Shown here: positions 36,875-47,957 of the stretch, piece by piece | Layout of the letters: each line of letters starts with the position of its first letter | Position numbering within the stretch: the first letter of the stretch is position 1 | Source: an uncultured Pelagibacteraceae bacterium | GTDB lineage: Bacteria; Pseudomonadota; Alphaproteobacteria; Pelagibacterales; Pelagibacteraceae | Assembly (NCBI GenBank): GCA_902567235.1 | Contig: CACFLX010000002.1 | Location: 62,001-126,000 of the forward strand | Direction: 5' to 3' | DNA length: 64,000 nucleotides | Made by a program: the position numbers and the translations under genes | Notes under the pieces: generated by a model | The model's database searches: none | What the model was told of the DNA's origin: nothing | The model's input: only the letters and a program-made list of their open reading frames with translations

Positions 36875-37879
36875 TTGAAAAATATAGCTGAAAGAAATTT
36901 TAAGTCAGAATTAAAGTTTGTTTATTCCGATAATGATACCTTGAGTATTATATTTCAAAATAATGATATACTTTTGGGTGTCCTGGGTGAATTTAATAAT
37001 AATATTAAACAATTAGAAGAAATAACCAATACAAACATTCATACTAGAGGAAATTCAATATTAGTAAAAAGTAGTGTAAAAAAAAATGAATTAGTAAAAA
37101 ATGCTATAAAATTTTTATCTGAACAATTTATTAGAAATGGTACAATAGAAAAAAAAGATATAATTTCTTCAGTAAATAAATTTATGATAGACGAAAAAAA
37201 TAATTCTAAAAAAAATATTGAATATATAATTAAAACTCCAAAAAAATCTGTAATTCCAAGATCTGAAAAACAGAAAAACTATGTAAGAGCATTAAAAGAG
37301 AGTGAAATAATAATCTCCGCAGGACCTGCTGGTACTGGTAAAACTTTTTTAGCGGTAGCTGTTGCCTTAACAATGCTTTTAGAAAAAAAAATTGAAAGAA
37401 TAATATTGTCAAGGCCAGCTGTAGAAGCAGGAGAAAGATTAGGTTTTTTGCCTGGCGATATGAGAGAAAAGGTAGACCCTTATTTAAGGCCACTATATGA
37501 CTCACTTTATGATTTATTAGATTTTGAAAAAATCCAAAAAAAAATAGAAGTTGGCGATATAGAAATAGCGCCATTAGCTTTTATGAGAGGAAGAACATTA
37601 AAGAATTCTTTTGCTATCCTAGATGAAGCACAAAATGCAACTGATACTCAAATTAAAATGTTTTTAACAAGAATAGGTGAAAATTCAAAAATTGTAATAA
37701 ATGGAGACCCTTCTCAAATTGATTTGCCAAATAAAAACTTATCAGGTTTAAATAGATCAAAAAAATTATTAGGACATTTAAAAGAAATTTCAGTTGTAGA
37801 CTTTGACTATACAGATGTGGTGAGACATCCATTAGTTTCAAAAATTGTAAAAGCTTATTCAGATCAAAAAAATGAATAA
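36875..37879 (+). CDS. phoH: PhoH-like ATPase
   Basis: 334 residues; begins with TTG right after the miaB stop. N-terminal KH-like segment, then the PhoH ATPase with GPAGTGKTFLAVAVALTML (Walker A), SRPAVEAGERLGFLPGDM, and ILDEAQNATDTQIKMFLTRIG (Walker B). Probably acts on RNA together with the rRNA nuclease YbeY, encoded next (TAATG overlap). Direct substrate not established. Confidence 0.93.
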   Translation: MKNIAERNFKSELKFVYSDNDTLSIIFQNNDILLGVLGEFNNNIKQLEEITNTNIHTRGNSILVKSSVKKNELVKNAIKFLSEQFIRNGTIEKKDIISSVNKFMIDEKNNSKKNIEYIIKTPKKSVIPRSEKQKNYVRALKESEIIISAGPAGTGKTFLAVAVALTMLLEKKIERIILSRPAVEAGERLGFLPGDMREKVDPYLRPLYDSLYDLLDFEKIQKKIEVGDIEIAPLAFMRGRTLKNSFAILDEAQNATDTQIKMFLTRIGENSKIVINGDPSQIDLPNKNLSGLNRSKKLLGHLKEISVVDFDYTDVVRHPLVSKIVKAYSDQKNE

Positions 37880-38313
37880 TGATTAAGGCAAATATTATTT
37901 TAGATTATCCTAAATGGAAAAATAAAATTAAAGATCCAAATATTTATTTAAAAAAAAAATTAAGTAGACTATCTAAAATTCCTTATTTTAAAAAAAAAAA
38001 ACAAGAATTTTCAATACTTCTAACAAATAATAGAAAAATGAAAAACTTAAATTTAAAGTTTAGAAAAAAAAATAAGCCTACAGATGTATTGTCGTTTCAG
38101 TCAAATGAAAATTTCTACATTGGAGATATAGCCATCAGTTATGAAATAATTAATAAAAGATCAAAATTATCAAATTTTTTTTTAGAATTTGATAAAATGT
38201 GGATACATGGATATTTTCATCTAATTGGATATAATCATAAAAAATTAAAAGATTTTAAAAAAATGTCTAAGAAAGAAAATTTAGTTTTAAATTATTTTCA
38301 TAAAATAAATTGA
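37879..38313 (+). CDS. ybeY: Endoribonuclease YbeY (rRNA maturation)
   Basis: 144 residues. Zinc-site motif HGYFHLIGYNHKK matches H-x3-H-x5-H, and the upstream block NLKFRKKNKPTDVLSFQ with FYIGDIAISYE is diagnostic. Needed for 16S 3' end maturation and ribosome quality control. Overlaps phoH by one base and lnt by 4. Confidence 0.94.
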   Translation: MIKANIILDYPKWKNKIKDPNIYLKKKLSRLSKIPYFKKKKQEFSILLTNNRKMKNLNLKFRKKNKPTDVLSFQSNENFYIGDIAISYEIINKRSKLSNFFLEFDKMWIHGYFHLIGYNHKKLKDFKKMSKKENLVLNYFHKIN

Positions 38314-39839
38314 CTTTATTATTACAAAATAAGATATTAATTTGTATTATTCCTTTTATTTTAGGTTTAATTAGTTCTTTTAGTCTTCCTCCATATAGTT
38401 TTTTTTTTATAAATTTCATTACTTTTCCATTATTTATAATTTATTTAATATCAAATTATAAAAAAGGAAAATCGATTTCTTTTACAATTGGCTGGATGTT
38501 TGGTTTTGGTTATTTTATTTCTAACTTATATTGGATAACAAACGCACTAACTTTTGAAGATAATTTTAAACCTTTAATACCAATTGCATTAATTTTAATT
38601 CCTTTATTTTTAGGAATTTTTTATGGTTTAGCCACGCTTGTATGCTCTTTTTTTACTTTAAATAAAAAATTTTCTTCTATACTAATTTTTTCAATTTTTT
38701 TCTCTCTAATAGAATTTTTTAGAAGTTTTATTTTGGGAGGGTTTCCTTGGAATCTTATCGTTTTTTCCTGGGTGGACTATTTAGCTTTTTTACAAGTTCT
38801 TTCTTATATTGGTACCTATTCATTTAACTTGCTAAGTATAACTATTTTTTTAATACCCGTTATTGTTCTATTTGATTATAGAAAAATTATAAAAATAAGT
38901 TTTTTATTTTTTGCAATTATTTGTTTATTAATAAATTTTTTATATGGATCTCTAATTATTAAAAGTAATAATCAAATTAATGATATTGATTTGAATTTTC
39001 TAATAAAAATTATTTCACCAAAAATAGAAATAGATAGATATTTCAAAGGAGAACAACCAGAAAAAATTATTTCGGAACTAATTGAATTAAGCCAGCCAAA
39101 TAAATTGGAAAAAACAATTTTTATTTTTCCTGAAGGAGTTCTTTCAGGAGTCTATTTGGAAGATTTAAAAAATTATAGCTATATGTTTTCAGAAAATTAT
39201 TCAGATCAACACACAATTGTTATGGGTATAAATAGTGTTGAAAATGACAAAGTATATAATTCTATGGTGGTTTTAGATAAAGATTTAAATATTTTAGAAA
39301 AATATAATAAAAATAAATTAGTACCTTTTGGTGAGTTTTTGCCTTTAGAAAAATTTTTTGGTAAATTAGGTTTAAAGAAAATCACTCAAGGTTACCGATC
39401 TTTTTCTCATGACAATAAAAGAAAAATTATAAATATTAATAATTTAAATTTTATTCCATTAATTTGTTATGAAATAATATATTCAGGAAAAATTAATAAA
39501 TTTGATGAAAATTATGATTTAATACTAAATATATCCGAAGATGGATGGTTTGGTAATTCTATAGGCCCATACCAGCATTTTTCACATTCAATATTTAGAT
39601 CTATAGAGGAAGGAAGGTATTTAATTCGATCAGCTAATAATGGCATTTCAGCATTTATTAATCCAAAAGGACAAATAATAAATCAGATTAAATCAACTGA
39701 GAGGGGAGTTATTGAAATAAAAAGTTTTGGGAAAACAAAAAAAACTCTTTTTAGTTCTTTTGGTAACAAGATCTTCTTTTATTTTTTATTATTTTATATT
39801 AGTTTGTTTTTTTTTTTAAAAAAGAAGGAGAATAAATGA
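38310..39839 (+). CDS. lnt: Apolipoprotein N-acyltransferase
   Basis: Third step of lipoprotein maturation. 509 residues; TTG start overlaps the ybeY stop (TTGA). Six to eight N-terminal transmembrane helices with [18 protein letters not shown] and [14 protein letters not shown], then a nitrilase domain with catalytic Glu in [10 protein letters not shown], Lys in [15 protein letters not shown], Cys in [11 protein letters not shown], followed by a terminal membrane helix. Clients here would include LptE, the DUF3576 protein and the BON protein. Between ybeY and lnt the CorC-type gene common elsewhere is missing. Confidence 0.96.
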   Translation: MTLLLQNKILICIIPFILGLISSFSLPPYSFFFINFITFPLFIIYLISNYKKGKSISFTIGWMFGFGYFISNLYWITNALTFEDNFKPLIPIALILIPLFLGIFYGLATLVCSFFTLNKKFSSILIFSIFFSLIEFFRSFILGGFPWNLIVFSWVDYLAFLQVLSYIGTYSFNLLSITIFLIPVIVLFDYRKIIKISFLFFAIICLLINFLYGSLIIKSNNQINDIDLNFLIKIISPKIEIDRYFKGEQPEKIISELIELSQPNKLEKTIFIFPEGVLSGVYLEDLKNYSYMFSENYSDQHTIVMGINSVENDKVYNSMVVLDKDLNILEKYNKNKLVPFGEFLPLEKFFGKLGLKKITQGYRSFSHDNKRKIININNLNFIPLICYEIIYSGKINKFDENYDLILNISEDGWFGNSIGPYQHFSHSIFRSIEEGRYLIRSANNGISAFINPKGQIINQIKSTERGVIEIKSFGKTKKTLFSSFGNKIFFYFLLFYISLFFFLKKKENK

Positions 39840-40999
39840 AGAAAAATTTTTTATTTACTAGCGAGTCAGTTTCCGAAGGTCACCCGGATAAAGTTTGTGA
39901 TAGAATATCAGATATGGTTGTAGATAGTTATTTAGGAGCAGAACCTCAGTCAAGAGTTGCCTGTGAAACTTTAACAACCACTAATAAAGTTGTTTTAGCT
40001 GGAGAGGTTAGAGGGCCAGAAATAAAAAAAGATGACTTAATTCAGAAAGTTAGAGATTGTATCAAGGATATTGGTTATGACCAAGAGGGTTTTACTTGGA
40101 AAGATGCAACAAAGATTGAAAGCCATCTTCATTCACAATCTGCAGATATAGCAATGGGTGTAGACTCAGCTGGAAATAAAGATGAAGGAGCCGGAGATCA
40201 AGGAATCATGTTTGGGTATGCATGTAACGAAACAGATGTATTAATGCCAGCACCTATACATTATTCTCACAAAATTTTAAGATTAATGGCAGAAGACAGA
40301 AAGTCTGGAAAGTTAAAAAATATTGAACCTGACTCAAAAAGTCAAATAACAATAGAGTATAAAGATGGAAAACCTGCGCATGTAAAATCAGTTGTAATTT
40401 CAACCCAACATTCGGCAGATGTAAATCAATCTCAAGTAAGAGAATTGGTAAAACCATATATTGAAAAATCTATACCAAAAAATCTTATAAATGGTTTAGA
40501 TGAAAATGAAATCTATGTAAATCCAACTGGAAATTTTGTAATTGGTGGACCTGATGGTGATAGTGGATTAACTGGAAGAAAAATTATAGTAGATACCTAT
40601 GGAGGTGCGGCACCACATGGTGGAGGAGCCTTTTCAGGAAAAGATCCTACGAAGGTTGATAGATCAGCAGCATATGCATCAAGATACTTAGCAAAAAATG
40701 TTGTAGCTTCAAAAATTGCAGATAAATGTTTAATCCAATTAGCTTACGCAATCGGAGTTTCAAAACCTTTATCAATTTATGTTGATCTTTTTGATAATGA
40801 TGAAGAAAAAAATAGACATGTAGAAAAATTAATTAATGAGAATTTTGATTTAAGTCCAAGAGGAATTAGAGAAATGCTAGGTTTAAATAGAGCAATTTAT
40901 GAAAAAACTTCAGCATATGGGCATTTTGGAAGAGATCCAGAATCAAATGGTGCATTTTCATGGGAAAAAACTGATAAAGCTAGTATTTTTAATAAGTAA
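39836..40999 (+). CDS. metK: S-adenosylmethionine synthetase
   Basis: Makes SAM from methionine and ATP. 387 residues. Signatures [33 protein letters not shown], and [19 protein letters not shown] with flanking Lys/His ligands. Overlaps lnt by ATGA, so it is the end of the tsaB-metK operon. No SAM riboswitch is possible in front because there is no leader. Confidence 0.98.
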   Translation: MKKNFLFTSESVSEGHPDKVCDRISDMVVDSYLGAEPQSRVACETLTTTNKVVLAGEVRGPEIKKDDLIQKVRDCIKDIGYDQEGFTWKDATKIESHLHSQSADIAMGVDSAGNKDEGAGDQGIMFGYACNETDVLMPAPIHYSHKILRLMAEDRKSGKLKNIEPDSKSQITIEYKDGKPAHVKSVVISTQHSADVNQSQVRELVKPYIEKSIPKNLINGLDENEIYVNPTGNFVIGGPDGDSGLTGRKIIVDTYGGAAPHGGGAFSGKDPTKVDRSAAYASRYLAKNVVASKIADKCLIQLAYAIGVSKPLSIYVDLFDNDEEKNRHVEKLINENFDLSPRGIREMLGLNRAIYEKTSAYGHFGRDPESNGAFSWEKTDKASIFNK

Positions 41000-41056
41000 T
41001 AAGAAGTTGAAAATATAAGAAAAATACATATATTCACGGTACATTGTTGAAATTTC

Positions 41057-41083
41057 AAAATGGGCCTCGGCCCATTTTTTTTT
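41057..41083 (+). terminator. Terminator/attenuator hairpin between metK and nusA
   Basis: AAAATGGGCC-TC-GGCCCATTTT stem followed by a continuous T run, ending 13 bases before the nusA ATG. A second palindrome TTGAAATTTCAA (41047-41058) touches its left arm. It could end metK transcription, or act as an attenuator inside the nusA leader; the very short distance to nusA favours some control role. Confidence 0.88.
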
Positions 41084-41096
41084 GGAGAAAACAAAA

Positions 41097-42650
41097 ATGT
41101 TAAATAAAAGAGCAGATAAACTTGAATTATTGAGAATTGCCGAAGCTGTAGCTTTGGAAAAGTCCATAGATAAAGAATTAATAATTAATTCTATGGAAAG
41201 TGGTATTGCAAAAGCTGCAAAATCAAAATTTGGTTCAGAAAATGAAATCAAATGCGTTATTGATAGAGATAGTGGAAATATTGGGATATTTAGAAAACTA
41301 ATTCTTACTGAAAAGCCTGAAAATATGAATTTAGAAATAAGTTTAGAACAGGCTGTTAAAATTGATGAAGAAAATAAAAATAAACAAATTGGAGATGAAA
41401 TTTTACAACCTTTACCATCGTTTGATTTTGGAAGAATTGCTGCACAGACTGCAAAGCAAGTTATAAGTTTTAATGTACGGGAAGCTGAGAGAGAGAGACA
41501 ATATCAAGATTTCAAAGATAAGAAAGATACCATACTTAGCGGTATAGTTAAAAGAATTGAATTTGGAAATATAATAGCTGATCTTGGAAGAACTGAAGCA
41601 ATAATACAAAAAAATGAAATGATACCTAGAGAAAATATTAAAGCAGGAGATAGGGTAAAAGCATACTGCCTAGATGTGAGAAGAGAACCAAAAGGACAAC
41701 AAATATTTTTGTCGCGAGCTCATCCAAAATTTATGGAAAAATTATTTTTTCAAGAGGTACCAGAAATTTATGATGGTTTAATTGAAATTAAATCATCAGC
41801 CAGAGACCCGGGAAGCAGGGCAAAAATTTGTGTAAAGGCTATAGATACTTCATTAGATCCAGTGGGAGCTTGTGTAGGAATGAGGGGAAGTAGAGTTCAA
41901 GCCGTGGTTAATGAGCTTCAAGGTGAAAAAATTGATATTGTTAATTGGTCTGAAGACCCAGCAATTGTTGTAGCAAATGCGTTATCGCCAGCAGAAGTTC
42001 AAAGAGTAAATGTAGATAGTGACTTAAAAAAACTTGATGTAATCCTTACAGAAGAAAATTTAAGTAAAGCAATCGGTAGAAGAGGACAAAATGTTAGACT
42101 TGCAACAAAACTATTAAATTATGAAATTAACATAATGACTGATCAAGAAGACTCTGAAAGAAGACAAATAGAGTTTAAAGAGAAAACTGATAATTTTGTA
42201 AAAAATCTTGAATTAGATGAAACGTTAGGCCAACTATTAGTTGCCGAAGGCTTTTCTTCGATTGATGAAATTAAAGATAGTTCAACAGATGCTCTAATAA
42301 AAATTGAAGGAATAGAAGAAGATACAGCTAAAGAACTTATTGAAAGAGCAGAAGAGTTTTATAAAAAAGATCAGATAGAAATTAATAATAAAATAAAGGA
42401 TTTAGGCCTTGAGAGTGAATTAATTAGTCATGAAGGACTAACTCCAGGAATGCTTGTAACTTTAGGAGAACAGAGTATTTTAAAATTGTCAGATTTTGCA
42501 GACTTATCATCAGATGAACTAACTGGAGCATACGATATTATTAAGGGAGAAAGAGTAAAAATTAAAGGATATCTTGAAGATTTTGCACTTTCAAAAAATG
42601 AAGCAGATAACTTGATAATGTCTGCTAGAGACAAAGTATATAAAGATTGA
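41097..42650 (+). CDS. nusA: Transcription termination/antitermination protein NusA
   Basis: 517 residues from ATG 41097; the tracked TTG at 41082 is inside the terminator T run. N-terminal RNA-polymerase-binding domain, S1 domain (~130-200), KH domains with DPVGACVGMRGSRVQAVVNEL and KAIGRRGQNVRLATKLL, then two C-terminal helix-hairpin-helix repeats (QLLVAEGFSSIDEI, IEGIEEDTAKELIERA). RimP, usually in front, is absent here. infB follows after 10 bases. Confidence 0.96.
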   Translation: MLNKRADKLELLRIAEAVALEKSIDKELIINSMESGIAKAAKSKFGSENEIKCVIDRDSGNIGIFRKLILTEKPENMNLEISLEQAVKIDEENKNKQIGDEILQPLPSFDFGRIAAQTAKQVISFNVREAERERQYQDFKDKKDTILSGIVKRIEFGNIIADLGRTEAIIQKNEMIPRENIKAGDRVKAYCLDVRREPKGQQIFLSRAHPKFMEKLFFQEVPEIYDGLIEIKSSARDPGSRAKICVKAIDTSLDPVGACVGMRGSRVQAVVNELQGEKIDIVNWSEDPAIVVANALSPAEVQRVNVDSDLKKLDVILTEENLSKAIGRRGQNVRLATKLLNYEINIMTDQEDSERRQIEFKEKTDNFVKNLELDETLGQLLVAEGFSSIDEIKDSSTDALIKIEGIEEDTAKELIERAEEFYKKDQIEINNKIKDLGLESELISHEGLTPGMLVTLGEQSILKLSDFADLSSDELTGAYDIIKGERVKIKGYLEDFALSKNEADNLIMSARDKVYKD

Positions 42651-42660
42651 GAGATGACCT

Positions 42661-44865
42661 ATGGAAAAGAAAAAACTAAAATTAACTATTTCTGGAAGTT
42701 CAAGAAAGACCAAAGATAGTATTGAGTTAGCAAAGTCCCAAGGAAAAAAAACAGTAGTCATAGAAAAAAAAAGTAGGTTTAGTTCGAAGCCTTCATTTCT
42801 TAAAAATGAAACACAAAGAAAATTTCAGAATAAATCAAATATTAATTTTCAACCACAAAAACCATCATTTTCAAAACCAAATCAAACAAATGATTTTGAA
42901 AAAAGGAAATTAGCTGAACAAAGAGCTACAAAAAGATTAAAAGGGGATAATACTCAAAAAGGTAAAATTGGATCAAAAAGAAGAGAATTAAAATTAACAT
43001 TATCAAGAGCTTTAAGCGAAGATGATATTGGATTTAAAGCTAGAAGTTTAGCCTCTTTAAAAAGAGCAAAAAAAAAAGAAAATAAAGAATTAAGTAAAAG
43101 CGATAATTTAGAGGAATTAAAACCTGTCAAAAGAAATGTCAATATTCCTGAAATAATTACAATTAGGGAGCTTGCAAATAGAATGGCAGAGCAATCTAGT
43201 AATTTAATTAAACATCTTTTGTCGATGGGTGTGACAGCAACAATTAATCATAGCATTAATTCCGATATAGCTGAATACTTAGTTCAAGAATTTGGTCATA
43301 ATCCAATTAAAGAAGAAAAAGCAGAAGAAAAAATACAAAAAATTAAAAAAATAAAATCTGAAAATTTAAAAAGTAGACCCCCAATAGTTACAGTTATGGG
43401 GCATGTTGATCATGGCAAAACATCAGTTTTAGATGTTTTGAGAAAAACAAATGTTGTTTCAGGAGAATTTGGAGGTATTACACAACATTTAGGAGCATAC
43501 CAAATTATTTATAATTCAAATAAAATTACATTTATAGACACTCCAGGCCATGCAGCTTTCACTGAAATGAGAGCAAGAGGTTCTAAATTAACAGATTTAG
43601 TTATTTTAGTTGTTGCAGCTGACGATGGGGTAAAACCACAAACAGTGGAGTCAATTAAACATGCAAAAGCTGCCAATGTTCCAATTGTTGTTGCTATAAA
43701 TAAATGTGATCTTCCAGAGGCTGACCCTCAAAAGATAAAAAATCAATTATTAGAGCATGAATTAATTGCTGAAGATTTATCTGGTGATATTTTAATGGTC
43801 GAAATTTCAACTAAGACAAAAAAGAATTTAGATAAATTGATAGAGTCAGTTTTATTACAAGCTGAGTTATTAGATTTAAAAACAGACTATGAAATAAAAT
43901 CCAATGGGGTTGTGTTAGAGTCAAAAATTGATGTTGGAAGAGGCCCAATTGTAAGCATTATTGTAACCACTGGGACTCTAAAAAAAGGAGATTATTTTGT
44001 TAGTGGAATGCAATGGGGCAAAGTAAGAGCTTTAATTAATGACCAAGGATCAAGTGTTGACTTTGCAAATCCATCAACTCCTGTAGAAGTATTAGGCATA
44101 AATGGAGCCGCAAAAGCAGGCGATGATTTTATTGTTCTAGAAAATGAGAAAGAGGCAAAAATATTATGTGATGCAAGAGTACAGGAAAATAAAGATGGAA
44201 AAAATCCTTTAACTTTTGTTACTCAAGACTCCGCATTTAAAGATAAAATCTCTGAAGAATTAAATATAATAATAAAATCAGATGTTCACGGATCTTCAGA
44301 AGCAATTAAGGGTGCAATATCTCAAATAAAACATGAAGAAGTTAAACCAAAAATAATTTTATCAGACATAGGGATGATTACTGAGACAGATGTATCTTTG
44401 GCTAAAGCTTCAAATGCAGTTTTGATAGCTTTTAATGTTAAGCCTAGCAAAGAAGCAAAGAAAGTTGCTGAGAGAGAAAAAATTAGTATTAATTCATATA
44501 ATATAATTTATGAATTATTAGATTTTATTAAGAGTAAAATGTCTGGTTTATTATCACCCGATATTAAAGAAAAAATTATTGGTTCAGCAGAAATTTTAGA
44601 AATATTTAAAGTTTCCAAGGTTGGAAAAGTTGCTGGATCTAAAGTAATTGAAGGAGAAGTTTTGCAAGATTCAAATGCCAGAGTTATTCGAGATGGTACT
44701 ATTATTTTTAATGGTAAAATTGGATCAATATTTAGAGAAAAAAATCAAGCAAAACAAGTATCAGCTGGATTAGAATGTGGAATTACTATTAAGAATTTTA
44801 ATGATTTTCAAAAAAAAGATATTATTGAAGTATATAATTCTACTATTTCGGAAAGAACAGTATAA
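42661..44865 (+). CDS. infB: Translation initiation factor IF-2
   Basis: 734 residues, shorter than most (E. coli 890) because the charged N-terminal region is reduced to ~150 residues of Lys/Ser/Glu. IF2_N block [18 protein letters not shown] domain with [30 protein letters not shown] and NKCDLPEA; domains II to IV follow, with [12 protein letters not shown] and a C-terminal initiator-tRNA-binding domain. YlxR, often between nusA and infB, is absent. Confidence 0.97.
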   Translation: MEKKKLKLTISGSSRKTKDSIELAKSQGKKTVVIEKKSRFSSKPSFLKNETQRKFQNKSNINFQPQKPSFSKPNQTNDFEKRKLAEQRATKRLKGDNTQKGKIGSKRRELKLTLSRALSEDDIGFKARSLASLKRAKKKENKELSKSDNLEELKPVKRNVNIPEIITIRELANRMAEQSSNLIKHLLSMGVTATINHSINSDIAEYLVQEFGHNPIKEEKAEEKIQKIKKIKSENLKSRPPIVTVMGHVDHGKTSVLDVLRKTNVVSGEFGGITQHLGAYQIIYNSNKITFIDTPGHAAFTEMRARGSKLTDLVILVVAADDGVKPQTVESIKHAKAANVPIVVAINKCDLPEADPQKIKNQLLEHELIAEDLSGDILMVEISTKTKKNLDKLIESVLLQAELLDLKTDYEIKSNGVVLESKIDVGRGPIVSIIVTTGTLKKGDYFVSGMQWGKVRALINDQGSSVDFANPSTPVEVLGINGAAKAGDDFIVLENEKEAKILCDARVQENKDGKNPLTFVTQDSAFKDKISEELNIIIKSDVHGSSEAIKGAISQIKHEEVKPKIILSDIGMITETDVSLAKASNAVLIAFNVKPSKEAKKVAEREKISINSYNIIYELLDFIKSKMSGLLSPDIKEKIIGSAEILEIFKVSKVGKVAGSKVIEGEVLQDSNARVIRDGTIIFNGKIGSIFREKNQAKQVSAGLECGITIKNFNDFQKKDIIEVYNSTISERTV

Positions 44866-44869
44866 ATTT

Positions 44870-45235
44870 ATGACCAAATTAGGTAAACCAGTTTCACAAA
44901 GGCAACTTAGAGTTGGTGAAATGGTAAAGCAAGCATTAGGCATGATATTTTTAAGAGACGAAGCAAAACTACCCAATCTTGAAACTAGAGAAATTACAGT
45001 AACAGAGGTAAGAATGAGCCAAGATTTAAAAGTAGCAAAAGCATTTGTTTTGCCACTTGGAGGCAAAAATGCAAAAGAAATTGTAGACAAATTAAAAGAA
45101 TTTTCATTTGTAATTAGAAAAGTTTTATCAAAAAAAATAACAATGAAGTATTTACCCAAACTTCTATTTGTTAAGGATGAATCTTTTGATTATGCTGAAA
45201 AAATTGAAAATTTAATAAAACAAACAAATAAATAA
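44870..45235 (+). CDS. rbfA: Ribosome-binding factor A
   Basis: 121 residues from ATG 44870; the tracked start at 44777 lies in infB. The family start is QRQLRVGEMVKQALGMIF, then ITVTEVRMSQDLKVAKAFVLPLGG, the KH-like core. Aids 30S maturation. Start 4 bases after the infB stop. TruB, commonly next, is missing and rpsO follows. Confidence 0.93.
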   Translation: MTKLGKPVSQRQLRVGEMVKQALGMIFLRDEAKLPNLETREITVTEVRMSQDLKVAKAFVLPLGGKNAKEIVDKLKEFSFVIRKVLSKKITMKYLPKLLFVKDESFDYAEKIENLIKQTNK

Positions 45236-45243
45236 GGACATAA

Positions 45244-45492
45244 ATGACAAAAAAGAGTAAAGAATTAGCTATTCATGAAAAGGATACCGGATCTTCTGAA
45301 GTTCAAATAGCTTTATTGACAGATAAAATAGAAAATTTATCTAATCATATAAAAAAAAACAAAAAAGATAAGCATACTTCTGTTGGATTGTTAAAAGCTG
45401 TTAACAGAAGGAAAAAATTATTAGATTATTTAAAAAAAAATAAAATAGATTCTTATCAGAACGTGATATCAAAACTAAATTTAAGAAAGTAG
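45244..45492 (+). CDS. rpsO: 30S ribosomal protein S15
   Basis: 82 residues. Contains KDTGSSEVQIALLTDKIENLSNHIKKNKKD and GLLKAVNRRKKLLDYLKK, the S15 signature. Slightly shorter at the start than E. coli S15 (89). Precedes pnp, the classic pair. Confidence 0.97.
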   Translation: MTKKSKELAIHEKDTGSSEVQIALLTDKIENLSNHIKKNKKDKHTSVGLLKAVNRRKKLLDYLKKNKIDSYQNVISKLNLRK

Positions 45493-45498
45493 AAATAA

Positions 45499-47571
45499 AT
45501 GTTTAAAGTATTTAAAAAAGAAATTGAATTAAATGGAAAAAAAATAAGTTTAGAAACAGGAAAAATTGCAAGACAAGCAGATGGGGCAATAATTGCAAAA
45601 TGTGGAGAAACAGTTGTTTTAGCGACTGTAGTTGGTGCAAAAAAAATAAATCCAGATGTTGATTATTTTCCATTGTCAGTAAATTATCAAGAAAAGTATT
45701 ATGCTGCAGGAAAAATTCCAGGAGGTTATTTTAAAAGAGAAGCAAGACCTACAGAAAGTGAAACTTTAATATCAAGATTGATTGATAGACCAATAAGACC
45801 TTTGTTTCCAGGTGAATTCAAAAATGAAGTACAATTACTTCCAACAGTAATATCTTATGACAAAGAAAATGAAGCAGATATATTGTCAATTATTGCATCA
45901 TCAGCAGCTTTAGCTATATCTGGCATGCCATTTATGGGTCCTATTGGAGCATCTAGAGTTGGTTTTGTTGATGGTAAATATGTTCTTAATCCTTCAAAAA
46001 AAGAATTAGAAAATTCAAAATTAGATCTTGTTGTTGCAGGAACTAAAGATGCAGTTCTAATGGTCGAGTCTGAAACAAGCGGTTTAACAGAAGAAGAAAT
46101 GTTAAATGCAGTAAAATTTGGCCATGAAAATTTTATTCCAGTAATTAAAATGATTGAAGAGTTAGCAGCTGAATGTAAAAAACCTGATTGGATTGTGGAG
46201 AAAAAAGACCTTTCTGAAGTTAAGAAAAAAATTGAAGAAAAATTTACTGATGAGCTAAAAAAAGCTTTTTCAATAAGAGATAAACAAGAAAGATCAAATT
46301 TAATATCTGATATAACAGATAGAGCAAAAAAATTATTTGAAGAAAATGAAAATTTTACAGATTTAGATGTTAATTCTGAACTTAAAAATTTAGAAAAAAG
46401 AATAGTTAGAACAGATATCTTAAAAAATAAAAATAGAATTGATGGAAGAGGACTTTCAGATGTAAGGCCAATAATGTGTGAAGTTGGAATTTTGCCAAGG
46501 GCTCATGGTTCAGCACTATTTACTAGAGGCGAAACTCAAGCAATTGTCACAACAACACTTGGAACCTCAGATGATGAACAAAGAATTGAAAGTTTAGAAG
46601 GTCTTCAAAGAGAAAGGTTCATGCTTCACTATAACTTCCCACCATTCTCAGTGGGAGAAACTGGAAGGATTGGAACAGGAAGAAGAGAAATAGGACATGG
46701 AAAACTTGCATGGAGAGCAATTAATTCGTCTTTACCTTCAAAAGAAAGTTTCCCTTACACATTTAGGATTGTATCAGAAATAACAGAGTCCAATGGTTCA
46801 TCATCAATGGCAACAGTTTGTGGTACTTCATTAGCATTAATGGATGCGGGTGTTCCAATAAAAGAACCAGTTGCAGGTATTGCTATGGGATTAATTAAAG
46901 AAGGTGACGATTTTAGTGTATTATCAGACATCCTTGGAGATGAAGATCATTTGGGCGATATGGACTTTAAAGTTGCTGGAACTAAAGATGGAATTACATC
47001 TCTTCAAATGGATATTAAGATAACAGGAATAACATTTGAAATAATGGAACAAGCCTTAAAACAAGCGAAGGATGGGAGAATTCATATCTTAGGTGAAATG
47101 AATAAGGCTCTAAATAAATCAAGAGATGGTGTTGGCAAACACACTCCGAAGATGGAAAAAATAACTGTAGATAAAAAAGATATTGCTACGGTTATTGGAA
47201 AAGGAGGTGCAACAATAAGAGAAATAGTTGAAAAATCAGGTGCTAAAGTAGATGTTAATGATGAAGGAGTTGTAACAGTTGCAGCGCCAGACGAAGAATC
47301 TAGAAATATTGCACTTCAATTTATCAAAGATCTTACTGCTAAAGCTGAATTAAATAAAATTTATAACGGAAAAGTTATGAAAATTATGGAATTTGGAGCA
47401 TTTGTTAACTTTCTTGGAAAACAAGATGGTCTAGTTCATATTTCTGAACTTGCAGATAAAAGAGTTGCTAAAGTAACTGATGTTGTAAAAGAAGGCGATG
47501 AGGTAAAAGTTAAAGTCATAGGTTTTGATAGAGGAAAAGTTAAACTATCTATTAAACAAGCAGCAATTTAG
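45499..47571 (+). CDS. pnp: Polyribonucleotide nucleotidyltransferase (PNPase)
   Basis: 3'-5' phosphorolytic RNase. 690 residues. Two RNase PH domains ([14 protein letters not shown] in the catalytic second), KH domain with [18 protein letters not shown], and S1 domain [28 protein letters not shown]. The N-terminal block [31 protein letters not shown] is diagnostic. Ends 11 bases before a small gene of unknown function. Confidence 0.97.
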   Translation: MFKVFKKEIELNGKKISLETGKIARQADGAIIAKCGETVVLATVVGAKKINPDVDYFPLSVNYQEKYYAAGKIPGGYFKREARPTESETLISRLIDRPIRPLFPGEFKNEVQLLPTVISYDKENEADILSIIASSAALAISGMPFMGPIGASRVGFVDGKYVLNPSKKELENSKLDLVVAGTKDAVLMVESETSGLTEEEMLNAVKFGHENFIPVIKMIEELAAECKKPDWIVEKKDLSEVKKKIEEKFTDELKKAFSIRDKQERSNLISDITDRAKKLFEENENFTDLDVNSELKNLEKRIVRTDILKNKNRIDGRGLSDVRPIMCEVGILPRAHGSALFTRGETQAIVTTTLGTSDDEQRIESLEGLQRERFMLHYNFPPFSVGETGRIGTGRREIGHGKLAWRAINSSLPSKESFPYTFRIVSEITESNGSSSMATVCGTSLALMDAGVPIKEPVAGIAMGLIKEGDDFSVLSDILGDEDHLGDMDFKVAGTKDGITSLQMDIKITGITFEIMEQALKQAKDGRIHILGEMNKALNKSRDGVGKHTPKMEKITVDKKDIATVIGKGGATIREIVEKSGAKVDVNDEGVVTVAAPDEESRNIALQFIKDLTAKAELNKIYNGKVMKIMEFGAFVNFLGKQDGLVHISELADKRVAKVTDVVKEGDEVKVKVIGFDRGKVKLSIKQAAI

Positions 47572-47582
47572 TATAAAAAATT

Positions 47583-47807
47583 ATGCAAAATCAAGAAATA
47601 ATTCAAATAATTGAAAATCTAAAAGGCAGAAGAAATTATGAAGAGAAAAAAGCCTCAAAGCTTGGTTTCACTTCACTTTATGCTTACCTTGAAGATAAAA
47701 TTTTAAAAGAAAAAAAAGCTTATGAGGAGAGTAAAAAAGAATTAGAGGAAATAAAAACTGCTAGTAAAGCAAAAAATAAACAAAAAAAAAGTTGTAGCTG
47801 TTGTTGA
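47583..47807 (+). CDS. Small coiled-coil protein with C-terminal CSCC
   Basis: 74 residues, start ATG 11 bases after pnp, so likely part of its transcript. N-terminal helical part with GFTSLYAYLEDKILKEKK, then a charged coiled coil (EESKKELEEIKTAS), then a Lys-rich tail ending KSCSCC. The four-residue Cys cluster at the extreme end could bind metal or redox-couple. No family recognised. Its stop TGA directly touches the stop of the convergent small membrane gene (47808). Confidence 0.75.
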   Translation: MQNQEIIQIIENLKGRRNYEEKKASKLGFTSLYAYLEDKILKEKKAYEESKKELEEIKTASKAKNKQKKSCSCC

Positions 47808-47957
47808 TTACTTAATTTTGTATCTAATTTTACTAATTAGAAAGATAGCTATTGCGCTTAAGACAGCAAAAACTTCTAGCGCATGTCCTGAATTTCCTAA
47901 AAGAAATTGAACAAAATAAAATATAATACAAACTACAAACCAAACCAATATTAACAT
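47808..47957 (-). CDS. Small two-helix membrane protein downstream of fabI
   Basis: 49 residues, below the ORF-track limit. Starts with ATG that shares its A with the stop of the preceding mini-ORF (TAATG). Sequence: MLILVWFVVCIIFYFVQFLL, a short loop GNSGHALEV, then FAVLSAIAIFLISK and a basic end KIRYKIK. Two transmembrane helices. The stop is flush with the end of the 74-residue gene on the other strand, which argues that the ORF is real as the coding space is exactly filled. Function unknown. Confidence 0.65.
   Translation of the reverse strand: MLILVWFVVCIIFYFVQFLLGNSGHALEVFAVLSAIAIFLISKIRYKIK

Noticed and set aside
41082-41096. TTG start for nusA
   Set aside because: Falls in the T run of the terminator; the ATG at 41097 matches the usual NusA N-terminus.
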